From Flavobacterium zhairuonense (GTDB taxonomy: Bacteria; Bacteroidota; Bacteroidia; Flavobacteriales; Flavobacteriaceae): a stretch of DNA of 64,000 nt. This document shows, piece by piece, positions 8,940 to 17,938 of this stretch. The stretch's first letter is position 1; the number at the start of each line of letters is the position of its first letter. Where the stretch lies: the NCBI RefSeq assembly GCF_004352915.1, contig NZ_SJSY01000076.1:124001-188000 (forward strand). The letters run 5' to 3'. The notes beneath the pieces are model-generated. The model saw nothing but the letters and a program-made list of their open reading frames with translations. It had not been told where the DNA came from and searched no databases. The position numbers and the translations under genes are program-made.

Positions 8940-9022
8940 GAGAATATTTTAGAATTGAATTTTAAAAGTTATATAAAAATTGAAATTTTATAACAAAAGC
9001 AAATAAAATTGTTATATTTTTC

Positions 9023-9030
9023 TATATTTG
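9023..9030 (+). promoter_or_regulatory. -7 promoter box of the E1 dehydrogenase gene
   Basis: TATATTTG, an exact TAnnTTTG match, 22 bases before the E1 start codon. The -33 element is not obvious. Confidence 0.5.
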
Positions 9031-9052
9031 AAATCATAAAAAAAATAAACCA

Positions 9053-11029
9053 ATGATCTTTTACAGAGAAAACCTAACTGACGCTCAATTATTAGACTTA
9101 TATAAGAAAATTTTAAAACCTCGATTAATCGAAGAAAAAATGCTGATTCTGATTCGTCAGGGCAAAGTGTCAAAATGGTTTTCTGGAATTGGGCAAGAAG
9201 CTATTGCTGTTGGAGTTACATCAGTTTTGGATGAATCAGAATATGTATTGCCAATGCACCGAAATCTTGGTGTTTTTACTACGCGAAATATTCCGCTTCA
9301 CCGCTTATTCTCGCAATGGCAAGGGAAAGCAAACGGTTTTACTAAAGGAAGAGACCGCAGTTTTCACTTTGGAACTCAGGAATATAAAATAATCGGTATG
9401 ATTTCGCATTTGGGACCACAATTAGGAATCGCAGACGGAATTGCATTAGCCGATAAACTTCAGAATAATAAAAAAGTAACTGCCGTTTTTACGGGAGAAG
9501 GCGCAACCAGTGAAGGCGATTTTCACGAAGCTTTAAATATTGCAGCTGTTTGGAAATTGCCTGTAATGTTTGTTATTGAAAATAACGGCTACGGACTTTC
9601 GACACCAACAAACGAGCAATATTTATGCGAAAATCTTGCGGATAAAGGCATTGGTTACGGAATCGAAAGCCACGTTATTGACGGAAATAACATATTGGAA
9701 GTTTACAACAAACTTTCTCAACTGAAAAGAGAAATGCAGGAGAATCCGCACCCTGTATTATTGGAATTCAAAACTTTTAGAATGCGTGGGCATGAAGAGG
9801 CGAGTGGTACCAAATATGTTCCGCAAGAACTAATGGATGAATGGGCTGTTAAAGATCCTGTAACAAATTATAGAAAATATTTGACCGAAACAGGAGTTTT
9901 GACAGCTGAATTTGACGAACAGCTTCACAACGAAATCAAACAAGAAATCGATGAAAATTTAGCTATCGCAAATACCGAACCAGAGATTATCCCAACTTAT
10001 AGTGGAGAATTAAATGATGTTTATAAAGATTTTGACTATGAGGAATATACTCATAGTGAAGAAGTAAAAAATATTCGTTTTATAGATGCTATTCGAAACA
10101 GTTTAGAACAATCTATGTGGCGCAATAAAAACTTAGTCATTATGGGGCAAGACATTGCCGAATATGGCGGTGCTTTTAAGATTACAGAAGGATTTGTAGA
10201 TGCTTTTGGAAAAGAACGAATTCGCAATACGCCAATTTGCGAAAGTGCTGTGGTTTCAGCTGGAATGGGGTTGTCAATCAACGGCTATAAAGCGATTGTA
10301 GAAATGCAATTTGCTGATTTCGTCTCAACTGGCTTCAATCCGATTGTAAATTTATTGGCAAAATCACATTACCGTTGGGGAGAAAATGCAGATGTTGTTG
10401 TCCGTATGCCTTGTGGCGGAGGAACTCAGGCCGGACCTTTTCATTCGCAAACAAACGAAGCTTGGTTTACTAAAACTCCAGGTTTAAAAGTAGTTTATCC
10501 TGCATTCCCTTATGATGCAAAAGGACTACTCAATACTTCTATAAATGACCCAAATCCTGTATTGTTTTTTGAACACAAGCAATTATATAGAAGTGTTTAT
10601 CAAGATGTTCCAACGGATTATTATACACTTCCTTTAGGAAAAGCCTCTTTGATCAAAGAAGGAAATTCGGTGACTATTATTGCTTTCGGAGCAACGGTTC
10701 ACTGGGCTTTAGACACTTTAGAAAAGAATCCACAAATTGATGCTGATTTAATTGATTTGAGGACGCTTCAACCTCTTGATACTGAAGCTATTTTTGCTTC
10801 TGTTAAAAAGACCGGAAAAGCTATAATTTATCAAGAAGACACTATGTTTGGCGGTATTGCGAGTGATATTTCGGCTTTGATCGTAGAAAACTGTTTTGAA
10901 TTTTTAGATGGCCCTGTAAAAAGAGTTGCTAGTTTAGATTCTCCTATTCCGTTTACAAAAGCTTTGGAAGATCAGTTTTTGGCGAAAGATCGTTTTGAGG
11001 AGACATTACTGGATTTATTGAAATATTAA
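9053..11029 (+). CDS. Fused alpha-beta E1 component of a 2-oxoacid dehydrogenase (branched-chain type)
   Basis: A 658-residue fusion of E1 alpha (about 1-330) and E1 beta (about 345-658). The alpha part has the ThDP-binding GEGATSEGDFHEALN and ends its cofactor loop at IENNGYGLSTP. The beta part has NLVIMGQDIAEYGGAFKITE, then GMGLSINGYKAIVEMQFADF, and the C-terminal transketolase domain with IIAFGATVHWALD and IYQEDTMFGG. This enzyme decarboxylates branched-chain 2-oxoacids (or pyruvate/acetoin) and passes the acyl group to a lipoyl E2. No E2 or E3 gene lies nearby, so these are encoded elsewhere. Branched-chain acyl-CoA production would feed the iso-fatty acids typical of flavobacteria. Confidence 0.88.
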   Translation: MIFYRENLTDAQLLDLYKKILKPRLIEEKMLILIRQGKVSKWFSGIGQEAIAVGVTSVLDESEYVLPMHRNLGVFTTRNIPLHRLFSQWQGKANGFTKGRDRSFHFGTQEYKIIGMISHLGPQLGIADGIALADKLQNNKKVTAVFTGEGATSEGDFHEALNIAAVWKLPVMFVIENNGYGLSTPTNEQYLCENLADKGIGYGIESHVIDGNNILEVYNKLSQLKREMQENPHPVLLEFKTFRMRGHEEASGTKYVPQELMDEWAVKDPVTNYRKYLTETGVLTAEFDEQLHNEIKQEIDENLAIANTEPEIIPTYSGELNDVYKDFDYEEYTHSEEVKNIRFIDAIRNSLEQSMWRNKNLVIMGQDIAEYGGAFKITEGFVDAFGKERIRNTPICESAVVSAGMGLSINGYKAIVEMQFADFVSTGFNPIVNLLAKSHYRWGENADVVVRMPCGGGTQAGPFHSQTNEAWFTKTPGLKVVYPAFPYDAKGLLNTSINDPNPVLFFEHKQLYRSVYQDVPTDYYTLPLGKASLIKEGNSVTIIAFGATVHWALDTLEKNPQIDADLIDLRTLQPLDTEAIFASVKKTGKAIIYQEDTMFGGIASDISALIVENCFEFLDGPVKRVASLDSPIPFTKALEDQFLAKDRFEETLLDLLKY

Positions 11030-11049
11030 TCAACTAAGAATAACTACTC

Positions 11050-11181
11050 AACACATAGAATCATAGAATTTCGATGTGAATAAGAAAACAAAAAGAAACT
11101 TAGTTTCTAACACATAGCTATGTTTATTAATTAAAGCGAAGCGCCTTTTACAGGTTTACAAAATCTATGATTCTATGTGTT
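11050..11181. repeat. Palindromic intergenic repeat (ACACATAGAATCATAGA type)
   Basis: An 18-bp perfect inverted repeat (AACACATAGAATCATAGA ... TCTATGATTCTATGTGTT) separated by about 95 bases that contain further partial copies of AACACATAG. It fills the spacer between the E1 and DUF885 genes and resembles a REP/MITE-like element. Confidence 0.65.
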
Positions 11182-11224
11182 AAATAATTAGGCTTAGTTA
11201 GATATGCATGCAACAACTTGTTGT

Positions 11225-11254
11225 TTTGAAGAAAGAACATTTTTTCTATCTTTA
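11225..11254 (+). promoter_or_regulatory. Promoter of the DUF885 lipoprotein gene
   Basis: TTTG, an 18-base spacer and TATCTTTA (one mismatch to TAnnTTTG), ending 21 bases before the start codon. Confidence 0.5.
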
Positions 11255-11275
11255 AAACCAACTTAAACCCAAACT

Positions 11276-13018
11276 ATGAAAAAACTGCTTATTCCTATTA
11301 TTGCTGTTTCATTGCTTATTTCCTGCAATAAAAACAGCAAAACAACTGTTGATAAAAACTTAGATCGAAAATTCGACAAGTACAAAGACAATTTTGTCAT
11401 TGAGTTATGGAAAATCTATCCAGGCTGGGCTTCTGGTGTAGGATATCATAAATTAGACAGCGTCTTGGTTGTGCCAGATTCAAATGCAAAAAAAGTAGAA
11501 CTTGATTTTGCTAATGCGCAACTAGATTCTTTAAAACATTATGACATTGAGAGTCTTTCAGACAATAACAAAACCGACTTTCAAATGATTAAAAATCAGC
11601 TTGAAGGTGCGATTTTCAGTATAAACGAATTAAAATCAGCTGAGTGGAATCCCGCAGAATATAATGTCTGTGGTTCTTTCGCAGAAATTCTAAACGGAAA
11701 ATATGATGCTGCAGATGTTCGTCTTCATGCCTTTAACATCAAAATGAACAATATTCCTGCTTATTACGAAGCAGCAAAAAAGAATATTAAAAACCCAACT
11801 ATTGAGCATACAGATCTTGCAATTTCCCAAAATATTGGAGGATCAACTGTTTTTGAAGGAGAATTGAATGATGCTTTAAGCAAAAGCAAATTGAGCGAAA
11901 CCGAGAAAAAAGAAATACAAGAAAAGGCGAAAGTTTCTGTAAAAGCTATTAAAGATTATGCAGAATGGTTGAAAAACTTACCGAATAAAACGCCTCGTTC
12001 TTTTAGATTAGGAGCCGATTTATATGCTAAAAAATTCAACGTAGACATTCAATCCAGCTATTCTGCTGATGAAATCTATAAAATTGCTGTTGACCACAAA
12101 AATGATCTTCACGATAAAATGTTTGTTTTAGCAGATAAGCTTTGGAAAAAATACAACGGAAATGCACCAAAACCTGCTGACAAACTAGATCTAATAAAAC
12201 AAGTGATTGATAAAATTTCGCTTCATCATACAACGCCAGAGAAATTCCAATCAGAAATTGAGAAACAGATTCCGGAACTTACAGCTTATGTAAAAGCGAA
12301 AGATTTATTGTATATCGATCCGTCCAAACCATTGGTTGTACGTAAAGAACCTGCATATATGGCAGGTGTTGCAGGCGCTTCGATTTCTGCCCCAGGACCT
12401 TACGACAAAAATGCAAATACGTATTACAACGTTGGAAGCATGTCTGGCTGGACTGCCGAAAATGCTGAAAGCTATTTGAGAGAATACAACGATTATATTC
12501 TTCAGATTTTAAATATCCATGAAGCAATTCCGGGACATTACACACAATTGGTTTACAGCAATCAGTCGCCAAGCATTATAAAATCAATTTTAGGAAATGG
12601 CGCAATGGTTGAAGGCTGGGCAGTTTATGCTGAAAAAATGATGCTGGAAAGCGGTTATAAAAATTCTGATGAAATGTGGTTGATGTATTATAAATGGAAT
12701 TTGAGAACGACTTGCAACACTATTTTAGACAACAGTGTTCATACTAAAGAAATGTCTAAAGAAGAAGCCATGATTTTGCTTACTAGAGAAGCTTTTCAAC
12801 AACAAGCTGAAGCAGAAGGGAAGTGGAAACGCGTAACTTTATCTCAAGTTCAATTGTGTTCTTATTTTACAGGATACACAGAAATTTATAATTTAAGAGA
12901 AGAATTGAAAAAACAAGAAGGCGATAAATTCAACTTGAAAAAGTTTCATGAAAAGTTTTTAAGTTTTGGAAGCGCTCCGGTTAAATATATTAAAGAATTA
13001 ATGCTTTCTGAAGAGTAA
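11276..13018 (+). CDS. DUF885 family lipoprotein (putative metallopeptidase)
   Basis: A 580-residue DUF885 protein. It has a lipoprotein signal with lipobox LISC (Cys17). The signature HEAIPGHYTQL lies near residue 415 and carries an HExxxGH-like zinc-binding arrangement, followed by VEGWAVYAEKMM with the downstream Glu. The family is thought to contain membrane-attached zinc carboxypeptidases or dipeptidases, but direct biochemical support is sparse. It would be lipid-anchored in the envelope and may degrade peptides. It is monocistronic, with its own promoter and terminator. Confidence 0.8.
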   Translation: MKKLLIPIIAVSLLISCNKNSKTTVDKNLDRKFDKYKDNFVIELWKIYPGWASGVGYHKLDSVLVVPDSNAKKVELDFANAQLDSLKHYDIESLSDNNKTDFQMIKNQLEGAIFSINELKSAEWNPAEYNVCGSFAEILNGKYDAADVRLHAFNIKMNNIPAYYEAAKKNIKNPTIEHTDLAISQNIGGSTVFEGELNDALSKSKLSETEKKEIQEKAKVSVKAIKDYAEWLKNLPNKTPRSFRLGADLYAKKFNVDIQSSYSADEIYKIAVDHKNDLHDKMFVLADKLWKKYNGNAPKPADKLDLIKQVIDKISLHHTTPEKFQSEIEKQIPELTAYVKAKDLLYIDPSKPLVVRKEPAYMAGVAGASISAPGPYDKNANTYYNVGSMSGWTAENAESYLREYNDYILQILNIHEAIPGHYTQLVYSNQSPSIIKSILGNGAMVEGWAVYAEKMMLESGYKNSDEMWLMYYKWNLRTTCNTILDNSVHTKEMSKEEAMILLTREAFQQQAEAEGKWKRVTLSQVQLCSYFTGYTEIYNLREELKKQEGDKFNLKKFHEKFLSFGSAPVKYIKELMLSEE

Positions 13019-13038
13019 TATTTGCAGTTATTTAATAG

Positions 13039-13079
13039 AAAAAGGCTTGATAGGATTTATTTCTTATCAAGCCTTTTTT
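13039..13079 (+). terminator. Intrinsic terminator of the DUF885 gene
   Basis: AAAAAGGCTTGATA and TATCAAGCCTTTTTT form a 14-bp stem followed by a T-run, 20 bases after the stop codon. Confidence 0.85.
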
Positions 13080-13129
13080 CATTTTTACATTTTGAGTGAA
13101 TTTAAAAGATCAATCAAATAGACAATCTT

Positions 13130-13317
13130 GTCATTTCGAGGAACGAGACTCGAGCGATAGCGAACAGGCGAAGCAAATCTCCGCAAGAAACTCGACAAAG
13201 TAATGTCATTTCGACTGAAAGGAGAAATCACACAAGAAATTCGGCAAAGCGAATCGCCAATCTTTGTAGAGATACTGGTGTGATTTCTCTCCCGAAGCCT
13301 CGGGATCGAAATGACAA
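13130..13317. repeat. REP-like palindromic repeat (GTCATTTCGA family)
   Basis: The outer words GTCATTTCGA and TCGAAATGAC face each other. Arms GTCATTTCGACTGAAAGGAG and the facing TGTGATTTCTC...TCGAAATGAC bracket about 50 bases, and a diverged extra copy precedes them at 13130-13200. An embedded CCCGAAGCCTCGGG hairpin lies at 13292-13305. The same family forms the perfect palindrome at 41410-41511. It fills most of the 320-base gap between the DUF885 and oxidoreductase genes. Confidence 0.75.
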
Positions 13318-13338
13318 ATTGAGTTGATGATTGAAAAT

Positions 13339-14310
13339 TTAAATAACAACTACCAATCGTTTTCCGTCAGAAACTTCTTTTGCCCACATTTCTTCAATAT
13401 CCGAAAGATTTCCTGTTTCGATATTGACCTTTAATTTATCCTCAGCTGCCAAAAGAAACATTTCTGGAAGTATTTCTGAAAATAATAATTTCACTTCATC
13501 TTTTGACCAACTTCCTAAACCGGAACCTGATAATTGAAGATCTACGCTTCTCAAAATTCCTGATGACAATTGAATGCTGTCGCCAGCCATTCCGCCAATG
13601 GTTACATATCTTATTTTATTGGTAAATGATCCGTTTCCTTTTAAGACTGAAAGAATCAATTCAGCAGGATGTCCCCATAAATAATCCAAAATAATATCAA
13701 TTGGTGTGTTTTGATGAATTTCTGTTAATTGAGAAATAAAAGTATCGTCGTTTTGTTTTAATGAAATTGTTTCATCAGCACCCAATTCTTTTAGATTTTG
13801 AAGTGTTTTTTCGTTTCTTCCGGTAACGATTATCTTTTTTGCACCATAATGTTTTGCAATCTGAATTGCCATTTGGCCCGTAAATCCCGTTGCTCCGTTG
13901 ATCAAAACAGTGTCGCCAGCTTTTATATTGGCACGAAATCGCAAAGCCATTGCTGAACCTGCAACCGCATTAGGAAGCGAAGCTGCAACTGCATCGCTAA
14001 TTCCATCAGGAAGCGGTACAAATATGTTTTTATCAATAATTGTTTTCTCTGCCATAGTACCAGTAACGCCACGAGCATAAACTTTAGTTCCGTTTTCAAG
14101 TACCCCAACACAATCACTTCCAACTACAAAACCATTTTCATTCTTGTTTTCTGAAGTATAATGCTTACCGGAAGCTTTCCCTTTATCCAGATTTGTAATC
14201 CCAACGGCTTTTACTGAAATTACAATTTGATTCTCATTTTGAACAATTGGTTCTGCAAATTCTGCATATTTAGGCATTTCGCCTTTTGTATAAACTACTG
14301 CTGCTTTCAT
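13339..14310 (-). CDS. Zinc-independent medium-chain alcohol dehydrogenase/quinone oxidoreductase family protein
   Basis: An NADPH-dependent MDR-family oxidoreductase of about 323 residues. The start was placed at 14310 because MKAAVVYTKGEMP is the usual MDR beginning; the longer open frame to 14376 would start at TTG and run through a palindrome. The GroES-like domain covers about 1-130, then VLINGATGFTGQMAIQIAKH is the nucleotide-binding Rossmann motif and KIIVTGRNEKT the NADPH-type second strand. The structural and catalytic Cys clusters of zinc alcohol dehydrogenases are absent, so a quinone or enone reductase is likely. The gene lies 74 bases after a Crp/Fnr regulator gene, with a palindromic site in between. 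Confidence 0.82.
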   Translation of the reverse strand: MKAAVVYTKGEMPKYAEFAEPIVQNENQIVISVKAVGITNLDKGKASGKHYTSENKNENGFVVGSDCVGVLENGTKVYARGVTGTMAEKTIIDKNIFVPLPDGISDAVAASLPNAVAGSAMALRFRANIKAGDTVLINGATGFTGQMAIQIAKHYGAKKIIVTGRNEKTLQNLKELGADETISLKQNDDTFISQLTEIHQNTPIDIILDYLWGHPAELILSVLKGNGSFTNKIRYVTIGGMAGDSIQLSSGILRSVDLQLSGSGLGSWSKDEVKLLFSEILPEMFLLAAEDKLKVNIETGNLSDIEEMWAKEVSDGKRLVVVI

Positions 14311-14358
14311 AATATTAAATTTTATGAGGCAAAGTTCAGAACTCTGTTTTGGGCAGAC

Positions 14359-14374
14359 GATAACATTTGTTATC
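14359..14374. promoter_or_regulatory. PrfA-box-like palindrome, candidate Crp/Fnr-family operator
   Basis: GATAACATTTGTTATC is a perfect inverted repeat (7 bp, 2-base centre). It matches 12 of 14 positions of TTAACAnnTGTTAA, the box of the Crp/Fnr-family activator PrfA. It lies about 50 bases before the oxidoreductase start and 11 bases beyond the end of a Crp/Fnr-family gene. Binding is inferred from position and symmetry. Confidence 0.5.
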
Positions 14375-14384
14375 AAATAAAAAA

Positions 14385-14972
14385 TCAGTCTTTTTTATGG
14401 AGCAATTTACTTTTGATTCGGCTTAAATGAACTGTGCTTACGCCAAGATAAGAGGCAATGTAATGTTGTGGGACACGTTGTACAATTTGAGGCTTTTCTT
14501 TAATTAAATCAAGATAACGTTGAGTAGGGGAGTCTTTTATAAAAGAAAAAAAGTGTTTCATGTAATCAAATGTTCTTTGAAAAAGCATATTGATTAACCG
14601 ATCTCTTAGTTCTGGAATTTCTTTAATTTCTTCTAAAATTTTATCGACATCTTTTTTGCTGATCCACCATAAAACGGAAGGTTCAATAGTTTCAACCACA
14701 ACCGGACTCGGAAATTGTTTCATGAAACTTTCAATTGAAGCCACACTTTGATTTTCGAAAAAAAACTGTGAAGTCAAATCTTTTCCGTTATTGTTAAACC
14801 AAACTCTGATACAGCCTTTTTCAATTATAAAAAGCTTTTTCGAAATTTCGCCTTCTTCTATAAGAATTGTTTTGGCTGGAACGTCAATACGATTAAAACA
14901 ACCTGTATATTCAATCCATTTTTCATCGGGTAAAGGGAAGTTATTTCGGAATTGAATAAACATTTTAGACAA
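14385..14972 (-). CDS. Crp/Fnr-family transcriptional regulator
   Basis: A 195-residue regulator. The N-terminal cyclic-nucleotide-binding-like beta roll runs to about 115 (KTILIEEGEISKKLFIIEKG, then GCIRVWFNNNGKDL), followed by the dimer helix and a C-terminal winged helix with PQHYIASYLGVSTVHLSRIK as the HTH. The cAMP-contacting RxS motif is not evident and there are no Fnr-type Cys clusters, so the effector is unknown. Its start overlaps the end of the upstream hypothetical gene by 8 bases. The adjacent palindrome at 14359-14374 and the following oxidoreductase gene are its likely targets. Confidence 0.85.
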   Translation of the reverse strand: MSKMFIQFRNNFPLPDEKWIEYTGCFNRIDVPAKTILIEEGEISKKLFIIEKGCIRVWFNNNGKDLTSQFFFENQSVASIESFMKQFPSPVVVETIEPSVLWWISKKDVDKILEEIKEIPELRDRLINMLFQRTFDYMKHFFSFIKDSPTQRYLDLIKEKPQIVQRVPQHYIASYLGVSTVHLSRIKSKLLHKKD

Positions 14973-15537
14973 TTTTAAGTTCTTTTGCTAAAGCGAGATT
15001 TGTTGTAACAAGCAAATTGTCACTCATACTGTAAAGTTTATTTTGTTCTGAATCTTTAAGTTCAGAAGCACTTAAAATTATCATTTTTTCATTTTCTGTT
15101 TGAAGTAAAAAAGTCTGCGGATAGATATGGATTTTTTTATTGGTTCTATCAATATTTGAAGAAAAAACTTTTTCCCAGTTTATTTTAAAATCAACAATTT
15201 TATGACCAATCAAGTTAATCCATTTTTCCTCATTAGAAACGTCCCATTTTTGTTCATAGTTATTAGGAGTTTCTCTTAAATCAATTTCCTTTGATGAAAG
15301 TCCGTAACTAAAAAATGTATTATCCCAAAAGATATGTATTGTCTTGTTATTAGTTTGAAAATAAATAGAATAATCTAAAGTATCAATATCCGAGTATTTT
15401 GTAAAATAAGACGGTTCTAAAGGATTTTCATTATTCTCATAATGAATTTCTCCATAAATAACTCTCTCAATTATCTCTCCAACAATCATTTTACGACAAT
15501 TATTTTCAAAAACAATATGTTCACCAGTTAAAATCAT
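14965..15537 (-). CDS. Hypothetical protein (190 aa)
   Basis: Not recognised. A cytosolic, beta-rich looking protein with many aromatic residues and no signal peptide or membrane segment. The last bases overlap the Crp/Fnr-family gene by 8 and the gene begins 12 bases after the preceding hypothetical gene, so the three form one transcription unit. A link to the regulator is inferred only from this arrangement. Confidence 0.6.
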   Translation of the reverse strand: MILTGEHIVFENNCRKMIVGEIIERVIYGEIHYENNENPLEPSYFTKYSDIDTLDYSIYFQTNNKTIHIFWDNTFFSYGLSSKEIDLRETPNNYEQKWDVSNEEKWINLIGHKIVDFKINWEKVFSSNIDRTNKKIHIYPQTFLLQTENEKMIILSASELKDSEQNKLYSMSDNLLVTTNLALAKELKIV

Positions 15538-15549
15538 TTCTAATGTATA

Positions 15550-15951
15550 TTAATTCGATTCCACCTCAAACAACTGCACTTGACTTTTCAATCTGTCAAT
15601 CAATAAATTCATCATTCTTTTATTCAAGCTTGAAGAATTCTGAATATAGGTTTCGTATTCCTCAAGCGTAAAAAGAGCCATTACAATTCCTTTTAATGAA
15701 TTACGGAATTTAATATCTTTTTGGATGGAATTTTCAATGGTCTGTAGTTTCTTCTCAACAGAATAAGAATAAAAATCAGCCTTGTTTTTATTTACGTAAT
15801 TAATAAAAACGGCTATGAACAAATCGTTTTGAAGTTTTAAAATAGGCCTAATCGTCTGATTTTGAAAAATCTCATCTGCAGAAGATTGAGCACTTACAGT
15901 TCCTAAAGTTTCGCCTCTGAATTCTCTTAAAAAAATGTCTCTAGCTTCCAT
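15550..15951 (-). CDS. Hypothetical helical protein (133 aa)
   Basis: Not recognised. The composition is largely alpha-helical, with Lys/Glu-rich segments, for example FINYVNKNKADFYSYSVEKK. There is no export signal. It is the first gene of the apparent four-gene unit that continues into the 190-residue hypothetical protein, the Crp/Fnr-family regulator and the oxidoreductase. Confidence 0.55.
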   Translation of the reverse strand: MEARDIFLREFRGETLGTVSAQSSADEIFQNQTIRPILKLQNDLFIAVFINYVNKNKADFYSYSVEKKLQTIENSIQKDIKFRNSLKGIVMALFTLEEYETYIQNSSSLNKRMMNLLIDRLKSQVQLFEVESN

Positions 15952-16087
15952 GTGTTTTTCTTTAAATTTAGGAAAAAATCAAATACAAAATAGCCTATTT
16001 TTGTTTTTTAATAAAAAAAGAATGAACCATATAAGCGATAAAAAAGTTTATAAGTTTTTCTTTAATCGAGCTTAAATTACTTATATA

Positions 16088-16531
16088 ATGAATACCACCA
16101 TAATGAATAAAATAGCTGTAATTTTTCTTTTCTTGGTTTCGATTTTGATTGTTTCTTGCAATTCAAAAGAAGACAAAGAAGAGTATCGCGAATTTACTTA
16201 CCGAGCAATTCATCAAAAAGACACTGCTATATTGACGCTTAATATCAATGATAAGCGTTTTTTTGGCCGATATGAAATCCTATATCATCAAATTGGAAAA
16301 GACTCAGGTGATGTAAGGGGAGATATTAAAGGAGACACCTTGAGAGGTGATTATCATTTTATTTCAAATGGAGGAAGCTGGAAAAGAATTCCTTTAGCAT
16401 TACTCAAAAAAGATAAAAAACTAATTTTAGGAAACGGAGTAATCGGGACATATATGAGTCTTCCGTGTTTTATTCAAGGAACATTGAATTATAATGATCC
16501 TTTATTTGTTTTTGACGAGATTAAGAAATAG
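16088..16531 (+). CDS. Hypothetical lipoprotein
   Basis: A 147-residue protein with a lipoprotein signal and lipobox LIVSC (lipidated Cys at 24). A second Met at residue 6 (16103) is an equally good start. The mature part (TYRAIHQKDTAILTLNINDK, then FFGRYEI and GDIKGDTLRGDYHF) is beta-rich, as in small Bacteroidota lipoproteins of unknown role. It is divergent from the preceding minus-strand unit. Confidence 0.6.
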   Translation: MNTTIMNKIAVIFLFLVSILIVSCNSKEDKEEYREFTYRAIHQKDTAILTLNINDKRFFGRYEILYHQIGKDSGDVRGDIKGDTLRGDYHFISNGGSWKRIPLALLKKDKKLILGNGVIGTYMSLPCFIQGTLNYNDPLFVFDEIKK

Positions 16532-16558
16532 TTTTTTTTTCAAGTTTCAAGTTGACTT

Positions 16559-16671
16559 AACCGCAAAGAACGCAAGGTTTTTACACACTTAACTTAATAA
16601 AAACGCAAAGTTCGCAAAGCTTTTGTAAAACTTTGCGAACTTTGCGTAAATCTTTGCGTTCTTTGCGGTTA
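16559..16671. repeat. Nested palindromic repeat (CCGCAAAGAACGCAA type)
   Basis: The outer arms TAACCGCAAAGAACGCAA and TTGCGTTCTTTGCGGTTA are perfectly complementary. Inside them a second pair, ACGCAAAGTTCGCAAAG and CTTTGCGAACTTTGCGT, forms its own hairpin. The element fills the gap between the lipoprotein gene and the convergent mscS-type gene and may also end transcription. Confidence 0.75.
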
Positions 16672-16681
16672 AAAATAAACT

Positions 16682-17938
16682 CTACTCTAAATTTCCAATC
16701 TTAGAAGGAAGTTCAAAAATTTCAAGATCAAAATATTCTACAGAAGCCATAACATGGTCAAAAATATCAGCCATGATGTATTCGTAATTTGCCCAACGCT
16801 TATCACTTGAAAAAGCATAAATTTCCAACGGAACTCCATGCGCAGTTGATTGTAGTTGGCGACACATGATATGCATATCTTTATTCAATCCAGGATGCGT
16901 TACCAGATATTGCATAATATATTTTCGGAACAAACCTAAATTGGTCATATTTCGACCGTTAAGAGCAAGTGTTTTATCAACTCCTCTAAGATCGTTGTAT
17001 TTTTCAATTTCGGCTTGTCTTGTCTCGATATAAGATGAAATCAATTGTACTTTTCTCATTTGAGCCAAATCTTCATCCGTCAAAAAACGAATCGTGCTGC
17101 TTTTTATCAAAATGTGTCTTTTGATTCGGCGTCCAGCAGATTTTTGCATACCGCGCCAGTTTTGAAACGAATCAGAACTTAAAGCATAAGTTGGAATTGT
17201 TGTAATGGTATTATCAAAGTTTCGAACTTTTACTGTTGTCAAATTGATTTCGATAACATCTCCGTCGGCACCAAATTTATCCATTGTAATCCAGTCGCCA
17301 ATTCGCACCATATCGTTAATGGCAACTTGAACACTTGAAACAAATCCAAGAATGGTATCTCTAAAAATCAAGATAATAATTGCTGAAAGCGTTCCTAAAA
17401 TGGTCAGCAATTCGCCCTTTTTTATTCCGAATAAAGTCGAAATAATCATGGCAACTCCAAAAATCCAAAGTACAATCATGATAACCTGAACGAAACTATC
17501 AATAGGTTTGTCGCTGTATTCTGGTTTTTGCTTTAAATAATCACGTAGCGAATTAAATACGGTTCTTACAATCCATAATCCCAACAATACAATGTAGATT
17601 CCTACGATTTTTCCGAAAATAGATTCCCAATATTCGTATTTGTCTAAAATTACAGGAACCGCCTTGTAAATAAAGAAAAACGGAATCAAATACGCCGTAT
17701 ATCGCGTTGTTTTGTTCTGAATTAAATAATCGTCAAATTTGGTTTTGGTGCGTTGTGCGAAAATAGCTGTCAGCGTAACCAAAACGAATTTGGCCACATA
17801 ATAAATAACATAGGCTAATGCCACCAAAATGGCAATATTAAGGATAAGACTGGTGTATGACGCCACATTACGACTCATTCCCCAATCTCTGAAAATCGGA
17901 TATAAAAAATTAAATATTTTATCCAAAAGCTTATGCAT
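16682..17938 (-). CDS. MscS-family mechanosensitive ion channel (YbdG-like)
   Basis: A 418-residue membrane protein with about five predicted helices in the first 200 residues, followed by the MscS pore/beta domain: GILTI-like pore helix LLTILGTLSAIIILIFRDTI, then GFVSSVQVAINDMVRIGDWI and VIEINLTTVKVRNFDNTITT with IPTYAL. The length and long C-terminus resemble the E. coli YbdG/YjeP-type small-conductance channels. It would release solutes on hypo-osmotic shock. Its start overlaps the end of the DUF3817 gene by 8 bases. Confidence 0.88.
   Translation of the reverse strand: MHKLLDKIFNFLYPIFRDWGMSRNVASYTSLILNIAILVALAYVIYYVAKFVLVTLTAIFAQRTKTKFDDYLIQNKTTRYTAYLIPFFFIYKAVPVILDKYEYWESIFGKIVGIYIVLLGLWIVRTVFNSLRDYLKQKPEYSDKPIDSFVQVIMIVLWIFGVAMIISTLFGIKKGELLTILGTLSAIIILIFRDTILGFVSSVQVAINDMVRIGDWITMDKFGADGDVIEINLTTVKVRNFDNTITTIPTYALSSDSFQNWRGMQKSAGRRIKRHILIKSSTIRFLTDEDLAQMRKVQLISSYIETRQAEIEKYNDLRGVDKTLALNGRNMTNLGLFRKYIMQYLVTHPGLNKDMHIMCRQLQSTAHGVPLEIYAFSSDKRWANYEYIMADIFDHVMASVEYFDLEIFELPSKIGNLE

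Noticed and set aside
13019..13338. CRISPR array from repeated words
   Set aside because: Repeats are inverted and irregular, with no regular spacers and no cas genes.
14311..14376. N-terminal extension of the oxidoreductase
   Set aside because: It starts at TTG inside the palindrome; the internal ATG gives a normal MDR start.
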